This document shows, piece by piece, positions 1 through 9,551 of a stretch of DNA of 64,000 bases; the stretch's first letter is position 1, and each line of letters starts with the position of its first letter. The translations under genes and the position numbers were made by a program. Under the pieces are notes generated by a model, which was given only the letters and a program-made list of their open reading frames with translations, made no database searches and was not told where the DNA came from. This DNA comes from an uncultured Pelagibacteraceae bacterium (GTDB lineage Bacteria > Pseudomonadota > Alphaproteobacteria > Pelagibacterales > AG-422-B15). The DNA is taken from contig CACMLX010000002.1 of NCBI GenBank assembly GCA_902614655.1, positions 94,723 to 158,722 on the forward strand, read 5' to 3'.

Positions 1-608
1 AATTTAAAGTAGTGTATGAGTCGTTTGGCGAAGAGGCAGGTATCAAATCATGTACAGTTCTAGTAGAGGGCAAGTATGCATTTGGTTATTTAAAGAGAGA
101 GTCCGGTATCCATCGATTGGTACGAATTTCTCCATTTGACTCAAATTCAAGAAGGCACACAAGTTTTTCATCAGTATGGATATCGCCATATGTTGACGAA
201 ACGATAGAAATTAATCTTCAGGAAAAAGATATGAGAATAGATACTTTCAGAGCCTCTGGCGCGGGAGGTCAACATGTAAACACCACAGATAGCGCAATAA
301 GAATAACGCATATTCCAACAGGTATTGTTGTTCAATGTCAAAATGAAAGATCTCAACATAAAAATAAGGCAATAGCTATTAATCTCCTAAAATCAAAATT
401 ATATGAGATGGAAATGCAAAAAATTGAATCTGAAAAAAAAGCTTCTGAGGATAAAAAATCTGATATTGGCTGGGGCAATCAGATAAGATCTTATGTTTTG
501 CATCCGTATAGGATGGTGAAAGACCTAAGAAGTGATTATGAAGACAGTGATCCAGATGCAGTCTTAGACGGCGATATTGATAAATTGATCTTCTCGAACA
601 TCAAATAA
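1..608 (+). CDS. prfB: Peptide chain release factor 2, C-terminal part (5' end outside window)
   Basis: Release factor 2 recognises UGA and UAA stop codons and triggers peptide release. The open frame continues to the left edge, so the start shown in the ORF track (an internal GTG at 12) is not the real start and the N-terminal part is missing. The stop-codon reading tripeptide SPF is visible in RISPFDS, which separates RF2 from RF1 (PxT). The catalytic GGQ is in SGAGGQHVN. The stretch [11 protein letters not shown] and the ending with [20 protein letters not shown] are typical of the family. The next gene starts three bases after the stop, so the two may be cotranscribed. Whether an RF2-type programmed frameshift exists cannot be seen because that part lies outside. 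Confidence 0.96.
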   Translation, partial: FKVVYESFGEEAGIKSCTVLVEGKYAFGYLKRESGIHRLVRISPFDSNSRRHTSFSSVWISPYVDETIEINLQEKDMRIDTFRASGAGGQHVNTTDSAIRITHIPTGIVVQCQNERSQHKNKAIAINLLKSKLYEMEMQKIESEKKASEDKKSDIGWGNQIRSYVLHPYRMVKDLRSDYEDSDPDAVLDGDIDKLIFSNIK

Positions 609-611
609 ATT

Positions 612-3155
612 ATGAACAATTATATAAAAATCTCTATTTATATAACTATATCAATATCAGTATTGATCTTTCTGCTTATTTCATTTGTTTCAATCAAAGC
701 ATCATTTGGAGGATTAAATCTCAATTTTATTGAAAAAAGAATTTCAGATGAACTGAAACAAAATTATTCTTTTGATGCAGATATGGAAAATATTGTTCTC
801 AAAAGATCGAATAAAAAGGGGTTTTATTTAGAAATAGAAAAAATTCAAATTATTGACACAAATGGTTTGGTATTAGAGACAAGTCTAATTAGTTGGGACT
901 TTAATTTATTTAATCTTATTACATTATCGATAAATGAAAATAATAAAATTTCATCTGAAAAAATAAATATATCTAATGATGATTTTCAAATATTCATCGA
1001 TATTTTTAATATGGAATTAGATGAGTTTGATAGAGTAGTTGCTTATTTCAAAAAAATAGACTTTAAGTCAAAGCATCATGCTCTCAATTTTGAGTCATTT
1101 GATAATAACATATTAATTAATACAAATTCCATTTTTGAAATTTTTGACTCAAAGAGTTCAATGTCAGCAAATCTTTCGATAAATAAAGAAAATTTTCAAA
1201 CAAGTTTTGAATTTATTCCAGCTAATCAGCAAATAAATATTTTAAAGTTTAGTGGAGACCATTTTTACATTAATGAAACAAGTATTATACAATACAACAC
1301 TAAGTACAAAAACATAAAAACTAAACTTGATATTAATTCAAAAAAAGACTCATTAATAAATATTCTTAACTTAAATAATGAAAGTCAATTATATACATTT
1401 ATAAATAGTTTTAAGGGCTGGCAATCAATATTACTGGAGACAAATTTTAATTATGACGATGAAAATATAATAAATTCTGCAATCAAAAACTTGTATCTTA
1501 ATATATCTGGAATATACGAATTAAATAGATTAATGCCCAATGATAAATTTTATCAAAATTTCGGTGATGTTACAAAATATGATTTAGAGCTTTATAGTGA
1601 TCAAGAAAAGTATGTAATTGATATAAACCATTTTAGAAATGATCAATTGGTTTTAAAAAAAGGAAGTTTTTTTAAGTTAAATTATGACTTAAACGATGCA
1701 AATGTTAATTTGGTAACGAGAATTCATAAAAATGCTGCAATAAACTATTTACAAAATACTATTCTATCTCGAGAGACTAGAACTGATCGTGTAAGCAGTT
1801 TCCTTCAACAAAATTTAAATGAAAACAATGATATAACGCTTAATTTTAATATTGATCCAACTTCAGACAACATCATTAAATCACTTAAAAATTTATATGT
1901 GGCATCCTCTGGAGAATTAAAAACAAATTTTATTTTTGACGACAATGAGAATCCCAATTTTATTTCAGGCCCTGTGAATTACTATATTGAAATTAAAAAT
2001 TTAGAAACCCCAAATCCTTTATTTAAGGGACATATAAATTTATCAGATACAACAGCCTTTATAAGACAAATTAATTTTAACAAAAATAATAAAACAAGTT
2101 TAAAAATTCAATTTGAAGGCGATACAAATACACTCAATGACAGTTTAATAACATTTGACTCGCTCGATAGTGAAATTGATTTTAATGGTAGAATAAAAAT
2201 AACTAAGACTAATCATATTTTTTTAGAAGATTTTTCAATTAATAATAATTCAAATGTTAAATTAAATCTCTCAGGAGATTTATCAGAACGTATCTTAAAT
2301 CTAAATATTAGTGGTGATATCATTGATCTTTCTGCAAATAAAGTTGAGACGAAGAAAAAAAAGAGGGTTTATTATTTAAAGAGGGAAAATTATTCGATAA
2401 ATACTGATAAAGTAATTTTTGCTGGAGCAGTAAGAGTAAATGATTTTAAGGCAGGAATTGAGAAACAAGGCTCAGTTTTAACTGTAAATAGCCGTGCGTC
2501 TTTCATGGGGCACGATCTAAATTATTCAAGGGAAAAAAATGATAATATTGATCTAAATATTATTAATTCAAGCGATATAACATATTTTCTGAATAACAAC
2601 CACCCAGTGAAAAAACTCTTAAGTGATGGAGAATTCAATATGACCTCAATAAGAGATTTGAACACACAAACAGCTGACGTAAAAATTAATTTAAACGACT
2701 TTGTGTTGATTAATACACCGGCTTCTCTCAAATTGTTGTCCCTACCTTCAATCTCAGGTCTAGTTAGTATTGCTGAAGGTGAAGAGGGAATTCGCTTTGG
2801 GTATGGAGAAATTAATTACGTAGAAACAGAAAATAAATTTAATGAAATTGAAGCTTTTGCTGTTAGCGATAGCTTGGGTCTTATTATGGATGGAAATATT
2901 GATAGAAAAGAAAAGATTATTGATATGAAGGGAGAAATAAGTCCAATGCATCTTGTGAACGCAATTATTCAAAAATTACCTATTTTAGGACCAATAATTG
3001 TAGGAGGTGAGGGAGAAGGAATGTTTTCGATAGATTTTTTAATGACAGGATCTTCTGATGATCCCGAAGTAGAGTCTAATCCATTAACTATAATTAAGCC
3101 TAGAATAATAGAAAGAGCAATAGAAGCTATTGAAAGTGGCTCAACTATCCAATAA
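612..3155 (+). CDS. AsmA/YhdP-like large envelope protein
   Basis: An 847-residue protein with one N-terminal membrane anchor (about residues 7-28), followed by a long beta-rich periplasmic region. Its C-terminal segment has the pattern of AsmA-like C-terminal domains, around LPILGPIIVGGEGEGMF and a following DPEV.SNPL stretch. In E. coli, YhdP and related AsmA-clan proteins act in phospholipid transport between inner and outer membrane; that role is transferred by family only. The gene follows prfB by three bases and converges on tyrS, with the 3' ends overlapping by 11 bp. The middle part is very rich in Asn, Ile and Lys, as expected in an AT-rich genome. Family assignment rests on the C-terminal pattern and architecture, not on an alignment. 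Confidence 0.7.
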   Translation: MNNYIKISIYITISISVLIFLLISFVSIKASFGGLNLNFIEKRISDELKQNYSFDADMENIVLKRSNKKGFYLEIEKIQIIDTNGLVLETSLISWDFNLFNLITLSINENNKISSEKINISNDDFQIFIDIFNMELDEFDRVVAYFKKIDFKSKHHALNFESFDNNILINTNSIFEIFDSKSSMSANLSINKENFQTSFEFIPANQQINILKFSGDHFYINETSIIQYNTKYKNIKTKLDINSKKDSLINILNLNNESQLYTFINSFKGWQSILLETNFNYDDENIINSAIKNLYLNISGIYELNRLMPNDKFYQNFGDVTKYDLELYSDQEKYVIDINHFRNDQLVLKKGSFFKLNYDLNDANVNLVTRIHKNAAINYLQNTILSRETRTDRVSSFLQQNLNENNDITLNFNIDPTSDNIIKSLKNLYVASSGELKTNFIFDDNENPNFISGPVNYYIEIKNLETPNPLFKGHINLSDTTAFIRQINFNKNNKTSLKIQFEGDTNTLNDSLITFDSLDSEIDFNGRIKITKTNHIFLEDFSINNNSNVKLNLSGDLSERILNLNISGDIIDLSANKVETKKKKRVYYLKRENYSINTDKVIFAGAVRVNDFKAGIEKQGSVLTVNSRASFMGHDLNYSREKNDNIDLNIINSSDITYFLNNNHPVKKLLSDGEFNMTSIRDLNTQTADVKINLNDFVLINTPASLKLLSLPSISGLVSIAEGEEGIRFGYGEINYVETENKFNEIEAFAVSDSLGLIMDGNIDRKEKIIDMKGEISPMHLVNAIIQKLPILGPIIVGGEGEGMFSIDFLMTGSSDDPEVESNPLTIIKPRIIERAIEAIESGSTIQ

Positions 3156-4380
3156 TCACTTTAAAATGTTTTTTCTTGCCAACACTTATTACATTTTCAA
3201 ACTGAGTAATTTGATCATAGTCTAACAATTGAAGCTCGTTTTCTACTATTTTTCCATTTAATTTTACCCCTTTCCCACGTATCAATTTCCTACTTTCAGA
3301 TTTTGAGCTAGCATAATTCATTTGGACAATTAGATCTGATAGTAGCACACCGTTTTGAATATCTTTATTGCTTAAACTAAGTGTAGGCATATCTTCAGAC
3401 AAGCTTTTGTTTTCAAATATTTGTTTTGCTGCTTGCTCAGCTTTTCTTGAACTTTCAATCCCATGAAGCATAGCAGTTACCTCATTCGCAAGTATTATTT
3501 TTAAATTATTTATATTTTTCGATGAGTTTTGTTCATAGCCATCAATTTGTTCTTTGCTTAAATCTGTGAAAAGTTTCATGAAACGAATTACATCTCTGTC
3601 ATCTACATTTCTCCAAAACTGCCAATAATCGTAGGCTGATAAAAGGTCATCATTAAGCCATATTGCTCCATCAGCTGTCTTACCCATTTTATCACCATTA
3701 GAATTAGTGAGAAGAGGAGTTGTGAGTCCGTAAACCTCTTTGCCATTTACTCTTCTTATAAGCTCCACACCATTTACAATATTTCCCCATTGATCGGAGC
3801 CTCCAATTTGTAAGGTGCACGAATTTCGATTATTAAGCTCATAGAAGTCATAAGCCTGAAATATCATATAATTAAACTCTACGAAACTGAGAGACTGTTC
3901 TCTTTCAAGACGTATTTTTACACTATCAAATGTTAGCATTTTATTTATTGTAAAATGTTTCCCAAAATCTCGTAAAAAATCTACATAACCAAGTTTATCT
4001 AACCAATCTGCATTATTCACTATCAACGCCTTATTCTTTTCATTCTTAAACGACAAATATTTGTCAAAAACAGTTTTAAGATTATCAGCATTATTTTTTA
4101 TTTCATCCTCAGTAAGCATTTTTCTAGTTTCATCTTTTCCTGAAGGATCACCAATGCGGGTAGTTCCTGTACCAATTAATATTATTGGAGTATGACCGTG
4201 TTTTTGAAATAGGCGCATTACCATTATCTGTATCAAGCTGCCTATATGCAATGATTTAGCCGTACAATCGAAGCCTATGTAAAATGTAATATTTTCAGAT
4301 TTTAATTTTTTATTGAGAGACTCCTCATCAGTGCATTGATTTAAGAAACCGCGGTATTTGAGTTCTTCAATAAGTGTCAT
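3145..4380 (-). CDS. tyrS: Tyrosyl-tRNA synthetase
   Basis: Charges tRNA-Tyr with tyrosine in the cytoplasm. The 411-residue length is normal for bacterial TyrRS. The class I HIGH signature appears as LHIGSL (about residue 45), the tyrosine and tRNA binding region as QIGGSDQWGN, and the KMSKS loop as the variant GDKMGKT (about residue 230). The C-terminal S4 RNA-binding domain follows, with SESRKLIRGKGVKLNG. It converges with the AsmA-like gene with an 11-bp overlap and is divergent from anmK, leaving a 50-bp shared promoter region. Confidence 0.97.
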   Translation of the reverse strand: MTLIEELKYRGFLNQCTDEESLNKKLKSENITFYIGFDCTAKSLHIGSLIQIMVMRLFQKHGHTPIILIGTGTTRIGDPSGKDETRKMLTEDEIKNNADNLKTVFDKYLSFKNEKNKALIVNNADWLDKLGYVDFLRDFGKHFTINKMLTFDSVKIRLEREQSLSFVEFNYMIFQAYDFYELNNRNSCTLQIGGSDQWGNIVNGVELIRRVNGKEVYGLTTPLLTNSNGDKMGKTADGAIWLNDDLLSAYDYWQFWRNVDDRDVIRFMKLFTDLSKEQIDGYEQNSSKNINNLKIILANEVTAMLHGIESSRKAEQAAKQIFENKSLSEDMPTLSLSNKDIQNGVLLSDLIVQMNYASSKSESRKLIRGKGVKLNGKIVENELQLLDYDQITQFENVISVGKKKHFKVIIG

Positions 4381-4430
4381 TTTTTATATTCAGTAATGTA
4401 TAAATTATTTAGACTAATTATACAAAATAT

Positions 4431-5513
4431 ATGAGCAACAATAAACTTCACGCAATTGGCATTATGAGCGGTACTTCGCTAGATGGAATTGACGTTTCAT
4501 ACGTTAGTTCTGATGGAAAAAGCAGATTTACTCATAATTGCTCATCTTTATTTAAGTTTAGGGAATCAACAAGAAAGTCTCTTCATGCTCTTGCGAACAA
4601 TTTTACAAAAAATAAACATAGCATATCAAATATAATCGATTGCGAAAATATAGTCAGTGAAGATTATGTAAATGCCATAAGAAAATTTATAAAATCTAAA
4701 AGTATCAAAAAAGTTGATCTTATCGCGTTACATGGTCAAACTATTTTTCACTCATCTAAAAATAAATCATCGATTCAATTGTGCAATAGTTCTTATATTG
4801 CAAAGAAAACCAACAGTCTTATTGTAACTGATTTTAGGCAAAAGGATCTTTTAAATAGTGGAGAGGGAGCACCATTAGTACCAATATTTCATAAGCTATT
4901 AATCAATAAGCTAAAACTTAAAAAGCCTTGTTCTTTTATTAATATTGGAGGCATATCTAATATTTCAATATTGGACAATAGAGGCAAGTTAACAGCATAT
5001 GATATTGGTCCAGGAATGTGCCTTTTAGACCAACTTGTATTTTTAAAAAAGAAACAACCTTTTGATAATAATGGAATATATTCTTCTCGAGGTAAGATTA
5101 ATAATAATATTTTAAGGCAACTTCAAAATGATAAATATTTCAACAAGAAACCCCCCAAATCTCTTGACCGAAATTATTTCTCATTAAATAAAGTATTAAA
5201 AATAAATTTTTATGATGCATGCGCTACGTTATCTGCATTTACTGCTTATTCGATAATTAATGATCTAAAAAAAATAGAAAATCAAAAAATTATTATTTCT
5301 GGTGGAGGAACCAAAAATAAATTCATTTTAAATTTAATCAAAGAAAATTTAGGAAAGAGAGTAATCTCTATTGATGAAATTTACGGTGACGCAAAATTTA
5401 TAGAATCCCAGGCATTTGCTTATTTAGGTATAAGAAGAATTAAAAATTTACCTATATCATTACCAGGAACTACAGGTGTTAAAAGTCCGATAACTGGCGG
5501 GAAAATTACTTAG
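4431..5513 (+). CDS. anmK: Anhydro-N-acetylmuramic acid kinase
   Basis: Phosphorylates 1,6-anhydro-N-acetylmuramic acid released during peptidoglycan turnover, giving MurNAc-6-phosphate for recycling. At 360 residues it has the family length. The N-terminal MSGTSLDGIDV is the diagnostic phosphate-binding loop; HGQTIFH, FINIGGISNIS and DIGPGMCLLD are further family motifs, and an ISGGGTKNKF loop lies near the C terminus. The end is typical, with LPGTTGVKSPITGG. It is divergent from tyrS and ends directly at the 3' end of the following hydrolase gene on the other strand. Confidence 0.95.
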   Translation: MSNNKLHAIGIMSGTSLDGIDVSYVSSDGKSRFTHNCSSLFKFRESTRKSLHALANNFTKNKHSISNIIDCENIVSEDYVNAIRKFIKSKSIKKVDLIALHGQTIFHSSKNKSSIQLCNSSYIAKKTNSLIVTDFRQKDLLNSGEGAPLVPIFHKLLINKLKLKKPCSFINIGGISNISILDNRGKLTAYDIGPGMCLLDQLVFLKKKQPFDNNGIYSSRGKINNNILRQLQNDKYFNKKPPKSLDRNYFSLNKVLKINFYDACATLSAFTAYSIINDLKKIENQKIIISGGGTKNKFILNLIKENLGKRVISIDEIYGDAKFIESQAFAYLGIRRIKNLPISLPGTTGVKSPITGGKIT

Positions 5514-6176
5514 TTACCTATACTTTGAATTAAGCTCTCTTTCAATGTAACTTCTAACTGCCTTTTCAAGCTTATCGGTTTCATTGTCATAGAAATGATT
5601 TGCTCCTGTTATTTCTTCATAATCCACTGTTATATTTTTTTGAGATTTGAGTTTTTCTGCAAGCCGTGTAGTTTCTTCAGGAGGCACCAAGTCATCTTTT
5701 TTACCTTGGACTATTAAACCTGAAGCTGGGCATGGAGCTAAAAAATTAAAATCGTATAGATTAGGTTGAGGTGAAATACTTATAAATCTTGTTATTTCCG
5801 GTCTTCTCATTAATAATTGCATGCAGAGTAGAGCACCAAAAGAGAAACCCGCAACCCAACATTGATTTGTATTAGGATTCTGTCTTTGTATCCAATCTAG
5901 ACCAGCTGCAGCATCGGCAAGCTCGCCCAACCCATTATCAAACTTGCCCTCACTTTTTCCAACACCTCTTAAATTGAAGCGAAAAATTGAAAATCCTAGA
6001 GAATCAAAAATAGAAAATAATTCCATTACAATAGGGTTATTCATTGTCCCGCCATAGAGAGGATGTGGGTGTATTAGTAGCGCAATTGGAGGATTTAAAG
6101 ACTGCCCTTTTTTATATTTTCCAACCAATTTACCGTCAGGTCCTGTAAAAACAATTTCTTTTACTTGATTATTCAT
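5514..6176 (-). CDS. Alpha/beta hydrolase (COG2945-like)
   Basis: A 220-residue cytoplasmic alpha/beta hydrolase without a signal peptide. HPHPLYGGTMNN near residue 35 resembles the oxyanion region of the COG2945-type hydrolases. The nucleophile elbow is GFSFGA (Ser near residue 112). VQGKKDDLVPPEE holds a likely acid residue and GANHFYD the catalytic His. The substrate is unknown. It is divergent from the cysE-suf operon, so the IscR-type site in the shared 100-bp spacer could also influence it. Confidence 0.8.
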   Translation of the reverse strand: MNNQVKEIVFTGPDGKLVGKYKKGQSLNPPIALLIHPHPLYGGTMNNPIVMELFSIFDSLGFSIFRFNLRGVGKSEGKFDNGLGELADAAAGLDWIQRQNPNTNQCWVAGFSFGALLCMQLLMRRPEITRFISISPQPNLYDFNFLAPCPASGLIVQGKKDDLVPPEETTRLAEKLKSQKNITVDYEEITGANHFYDNETDKLEKAVRSYIERELNSKYR

Positions 6177-6189
6177 TTTTGAGCACTAG

Positions 6190-6214
6190 ATAGTTGACTA
6201 AATTAGTAGGTTAT
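6190..6214 (+). promoter_or_regulatory. Putative IscR type-1 binding site upstream of cysE-iscR-suf
   Basis: A 25-bp sequence with the palindromic core GACTAAATTAGT flanked by ATAGTT and AGGTTAT. Against the E. coli IscR type-1 consensus as I recall it (ATASYYGACTRWWWYAGTCRRSTAT), 23 of 25 positions agree; the mismatches are A for C after AGT and T for S before TAT. It contains a TTGACT hexamer that could serve as a -35 element, so bound IscR would cover the promoter. It lies 63 bp before cysE, and the second gene of the operon is itself an IscR-like regulator, which suggests feedback control by Fe-S status. Confidence 0.75.
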
Positions 6215-6277
6215 TATATTTAACCTCTGAAACGGTATACTAAATTTAATATTTAAAATTCAAGGTTTTTTTTAAAA

Positions 6278-6958
6278 ATGAGTAAAATCATTGATTTAAT
6301 TGACTCTTATATTGATAGAGACCCAGCTGCAAAAGGCAGAATTGAGACTTTGGTCACTTCACCAGGCCTGCACTCAATTGGTATATATAAATTATCAAAT
6401 TTTTTGTGGTCAATTAAACTTACAATCATAGCTAGGTTATTGTCTTATATTGGAAGAATATTAACTGGCATTGAAATTCATCCTGCAGCTAAGATTGGAG
6501 AACGTTTTTTCATAGATCATGGCATGGGTGTCGTGATTGGTGAAACTGCTGAAATTGGCAATGATGTAACAATTTACCATGGTGTAACTCTAGGGGGCGT
6601 TTCTCCGAGTGAGGATAGTGCAAGTCAGAAAGACAAGAAAAGGCACCCAACACTTGAAGATAAAGTAATAATTGGATCCGGAGCACAAATTCTTGGTCCA
6701 ATTACAATCGGTGCAAATTCAAAAGTTGGTTCTAATTCAGTTGTTACAAAAGATGTTGAGTCAAATAAAAGTGTAATTGGAAATCCAGCGAGATATACAA
6801 TTGTACCGAACTCTTCAGGAGTAAAAAAGTTCAGAGCTTACGGTCTCAGCAAAGGAGATGACAGTAGGGCAACAGTAGTTGAAAAATTAGAAAAAGATAA
6901 TGCTGATTTAATGGCTAGAATTGAAAAGCTTGAAAAATTAATTGAGAAAAATAAATGA
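6278..6958 (+). CDS. cysE: Serine O-acetyltransferase
   Basis: Makes O-acetylserine from serine and acetyl-CoA, the precursor for cysteine. The 226-residue protein has a short N-terminal helical part and a left-handed beta-helix of hexapeptide repeats; [15 protein letters not shown] and IYHGVTLGG are the conserved active-site stretches of the short EpsC-type enzymes. The C-terminal tail is helical and charged ([18 protein letters not shown]), probably a coiled coil. It is the first gene of the suf operon and its stop overlaps the iscR start as ATGA. That placement ties cysteine supply to SufS, which uses cysteine as the sulfur donor. Confidence 0.95.
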   Translation: MSKIIDLIDSYIDRDPAAKGRIETLVTSPGLHSIGIYKLSNFLWSIKLTIIARLLSYIGRILTGIEIHPAAKIGERFFIDHGMGVVIGETAEIGNDVTIYHGVTLGGVSPSEDSASQKDKKRHPTLEDKVIIGSGAQILGPITIGANSKVGSNSVVTKDVESNKSVIGNPARYTIVPNSSGVKKFRAYGLSKGDDSRATVVEKLEKDNADLMARIEKLEKLIEKNK

Positions 6959-7377
6959 AAATAACATCACGCGGTAGATATGCTGTATTGGCAATGGTTG
7001 ATCTTGCAAAGTTTGGAGCAAAAAAACCATGTAGTTTGTCACATGTTTCAGTTAGGCAAAATATATCTTTGTCTTATTTGGAACAGATATTTAACGATCT
7101 TAAGAAGGCTGAATTGGTTAAAAGTCAGAAAGGACCAGGTGGAGGATATATTTTAAATAAGGAGAAAGAGGAGATAAAAATTTTGGATATATTTAATGCA
7201 ATAGATGAAAAAATAAAAACTACAGGGTGCGGCAATAATCCTAACGCTTTTTGTTCTGGAACTAACAAAAAGTGTTTAACTCATAATTTTTGGGAAAATC
7301 TCGAAGGCGTTATCGGAAATTATTTAAGTACAGTGCATCTCAGTGATTTAGTGGAAGAACAAACGTTGGTAAAATAA
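6955..7377 (+). CDS. iscR: Rrf2-family Fe-S sensing regulator (IscR-like)
   Basis: A 140-residue Rrf2-family transcription factor. The winged helix-turn-helix occupies residues 1-75, with [18 protein letters not shown] and GPGGGYIL. Cluster ligands are visible: Cys92, Cys100 and Cys107 followed by His110. E. coli IscR uses Cys92, Cys98, Cys104 and His107, so the Cys-x2-His end is kept although the spacings are longer. It probably binds a [2Fe-2S] cluster and represses the operon when the cluster is present. The IscR-type site before cysE supports autoregulation. Its start overlaps the cysE stop and sufB begins one base after its stop. Confidence 0.9.
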   Translation: MKITSRGRYAVLAMVDLAKFGAKKPCSLSHVSVRQNISLSYLEQIFNDLKKAELVKSQKGPGGGYILNKEKEEIKILDIFNAIDEKIKTTGCGNNPNAFCSGTNKKCLTHNFWENLEGVIGNYLSTVHLSDLVEEQTLVK

Positions 7378-7378
7378 T

Positions 7379-8821
7379 ATGAATAAAGTAAGCAAAGATA
7401 ATTTTACACAAGAAAAGTACAAATATGGATTTGTTACTGAAATTGAAAGTGAAAAGATACCGAAAGGGTTAAATGAAGATGTTATCAGACTGATTTCAAA
7501 GAAAAAAAATGAACCAGACTGGATGTTGGATTGGAGACTGTCAGCATTTAAAAGATTAGAAAATATGTCTGTTCCAAAATGGGCTAAGGCAGAGATCGAT
7601 GAAATTGATTTTCAAGATTTATACTATTACTCCTCTCCGAAAGATTTTAAAGAAAAGCCAAAATCTCTAGATGAAGTTGATCCTAAGTTATTGGAAACAT
7701 ATGAGAAACTAGGCATACCTCTAAAGGAACAGAAAGTTTTAGCTGGTGTTGCTGTAGACGCAGTTTTTGACAGTGTGTCAGTTGCTACAACATTTAAGGA
7801 GAAACTTAACGAAATAGGTGTCATTTTTTGCCCTATTTCAGAAGCTATTCAAAAACATCCTGAGCTTGTAAAAAAATATATTGGTTCTGTTATTCCTGTA
7901 ACTGATCATTTCTATGCGACTTTAAATTCAGCGGTCTTTAGTGATGGTTCGTTTGTATACATTCCAAAAGGTGTTAAATGTCCGATGGAATTATCTACAT
8001 ACTTTAGAATTAACGCTTCTGAAACAGGACAGTTTGAGCGGACACTTATAATTGCCGATGAAGGTAGTTATGTTAGTTATCTTGAAGGTTGTACAGCTCC
8101 TATGAGAGACGAAAATCAATTGCATGCAGCTAATGTTGAATTAGTTGCGCTTGATGACGCTGAAATAAAATATTCTACAGTTCAGAATTGGTATCCCGGT
8201 GATGAAAATGGAAAAGGTGGAATATATAATTTCGTAACAAAACGGGGTTTATGCAAAGGAAAAAACTCAAAAATATCCTGGACTCAAATTGAGACAGGTT
8301 CTGCTATAACATGGAAATATCCAAGCTGTATTTTAAGAGGAGATAATTCGACTGGTGAATTTTATTCTGTAGCAATTACCAATAATTATCAGCAAGCTGA
8401 TACTGGCACAAAAATGATTCATTTAGGAAAAAATACAAAAAGCAGAATTATTTCAAAAGGAATTTCTGCAGGAAAATCATCCAATACTTATCGAGGGCTT
8501 GTTAGTTTTCATAAAAAAGCAAAAAATGCAAAAAACTTTACCCAATGTGACTCATTATTAGTTGGAAGCGAGTGCAAAGCAAATACCATTCCATTAACCG
8601 AAAATAGCTCTAATTCTTCATCTATAGAACATGAAGCAACAACCTCAAAAATAAGTGATGAGCAGTTATTTTATTGTATGCAAAGAGGCTTAGATGCGGA
8701 AGAAGCACAAAGTTTAATTGTAAATGGATTTTGTAAAGAAGTTCTGCAAAAACTTCCAATGGAGTTTGCTGTCGAAGCTCAAAAACTTGTAAGCATAAGT
8801 TTGGAAGGGAGTGTTGGATAG
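7379..8821 (+). CDS. sufB: Fe-S cluster scaffold component SufB
   Basis: SufB is the core scaffold of the SufBCD complex, on which Fe-S clusters are built. The 480-residue length fits. Recognisable segments are [59 protein letters not shown] and the C-terminal [22 protein letters not shown]. It sits between iscR and sufC in a tightly coupled operon; only one base separates its stop from the preferred ATG of sufC. Confidence 0.98.
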   Translation: MNKVSKDNFTQEKYKYGFVTEIESEKIPKGLNEDVIRLISKKKNEPDWMLDWRLSAFKRLENMSVPKWAKAEIDEIDFQDLYYYSSPKDFKEKPKSLDEVDPKLLETYEKLGIPLKEQKVLAGVAVDAVFDSVSVATTFKEKLNEIGVIFCPISEAIQKHPELVKKYIGSVIPVTDHFYATLNSAVFSDGSFVYIPKGVKCPMELSTYFRINASETGQFERTLIIADEGSYVSYLEGCTAPMRDENQLHAANVELVALDDAEIKYSTVQNWYPGDENGKGGIYNFVTKRGLCKGKNSKISWTQIETGSAITWKYPSCILRGDNSTGEFYSVAITNNYQQADTGTKMIHLGKNTKSRIISKGISAGKSSNTYRGLVSFHKKAKNAKNFTQCDSLLVGSECKANTIPLTENSSNSSSIEHEATTSKISDEQLFYCMQRGLDAEEAQSLIVNGFCKEVLQKLPMEFAVEAQKLVSISLEGSVG

Positions 8822-8822
8822 T

Positions 8823-9551
8823 ATGTTAGAGATCAAAAATTTAAATGTTACTGTTGAAGAAAAACAAATTTTAAAAAATTTAAATTTAAAAATTGGCAAG
8901 GGTGAAGTGCATGCCATAATGGGCCCTAATGGCTCAGGTAAAAGCACTATTGCTCATACTTTAGCCGGTAAACCTAACTATAATGTAGAGTCAGGAGAGG
9001 TTAATCTTAATGGTAAAGATTTACTCTCAAAAGATCCTTATGAGAGATCATTAAATGGTCTTTTCCTTGCTTTTCAATACCCAATTGAACTTCCTGGAGT
9101 AACTAATGCTTCTTATCTTAAGCAGATAGTTAATGCGCATCGAAAGTCAAGAAAAGAAACGCCAATTGATGCTGGAGAATTTCTAAAGATTCTAAAAGAA
9201 AAATCAAAACTCCTAGACATACCAATGGACATGCATAGCCGTTTTGTGAATACTGGCTTTTCTGGAGGAGAGAAGAAGAAAAATGAGGTCCTTCAGATGG
9301 ATTTGCTTGATCCAAGTTTAATCATTATGGATGAAACAGATTCAGGCCTAGATGTTGATGCCTTGAAAACCACTGCAGACGCAATTAATAAATTAAAGAA
9401 TGATGAAAGATCATTTATTATTATTACTCATTACTTAAGATTATTAGAGTATATTGAGCCTGATTACGTTCATGTATTTCAAAATGGTTCAGTTATTGAA
9501 ACGGGCGATAAGACATTAGCTTCAAGAATTGATCAAGAGGGGTATAGTTGA
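8823..9551 (+). CDS. sufC: Fe-S assembly ATPase SufC
   Basis: The ATPase of the SufBCD scaffold. Walker A is GPNGSGKST, the ABC signature is FSGGEKKKNE (the Suf-specific form) and Walker B is SLIIMDETDSGLD. The ORF track begins at a GTG at 8811, inside sufB. I prefer the ATG at 8823, which gives MLEIKNLNV at the normal SufC N terminus and has GGAAGGGAG upstream. The gene ends with TGA overlapping the sufD ATG by one base. Confidence 0.97.
   Translation: MLEIKNLNVTVEEKQILKNLNLKIGKGEVHAIMGPNGSGKSTIAHTLAGKPNYNVESGEVNLNGKDLLSKDPYERSLNGLFLAFQYPIELPGVTNASYLKQIVNAHRKSRKETPIDAGEFLKILKEKSKLLDIPMDMHSRFVNTGFSGGEKKKNEVLQMDLLDPSLIIMDETDSGLDVDALKTTADAINKLKNDERSFIIITHYLRLLEYIEPDYVHVFQNGSVIETGDKTLASRIDQEGYS

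Noticed and set aside
8811-8822. GTG start for sufC as given in the ORF track.
   Set aside because: It lies inside sufB and adds four residues; the ATG at 8823 gives the normal N terminus with suitable spacing to a purine-rich ribosome site.
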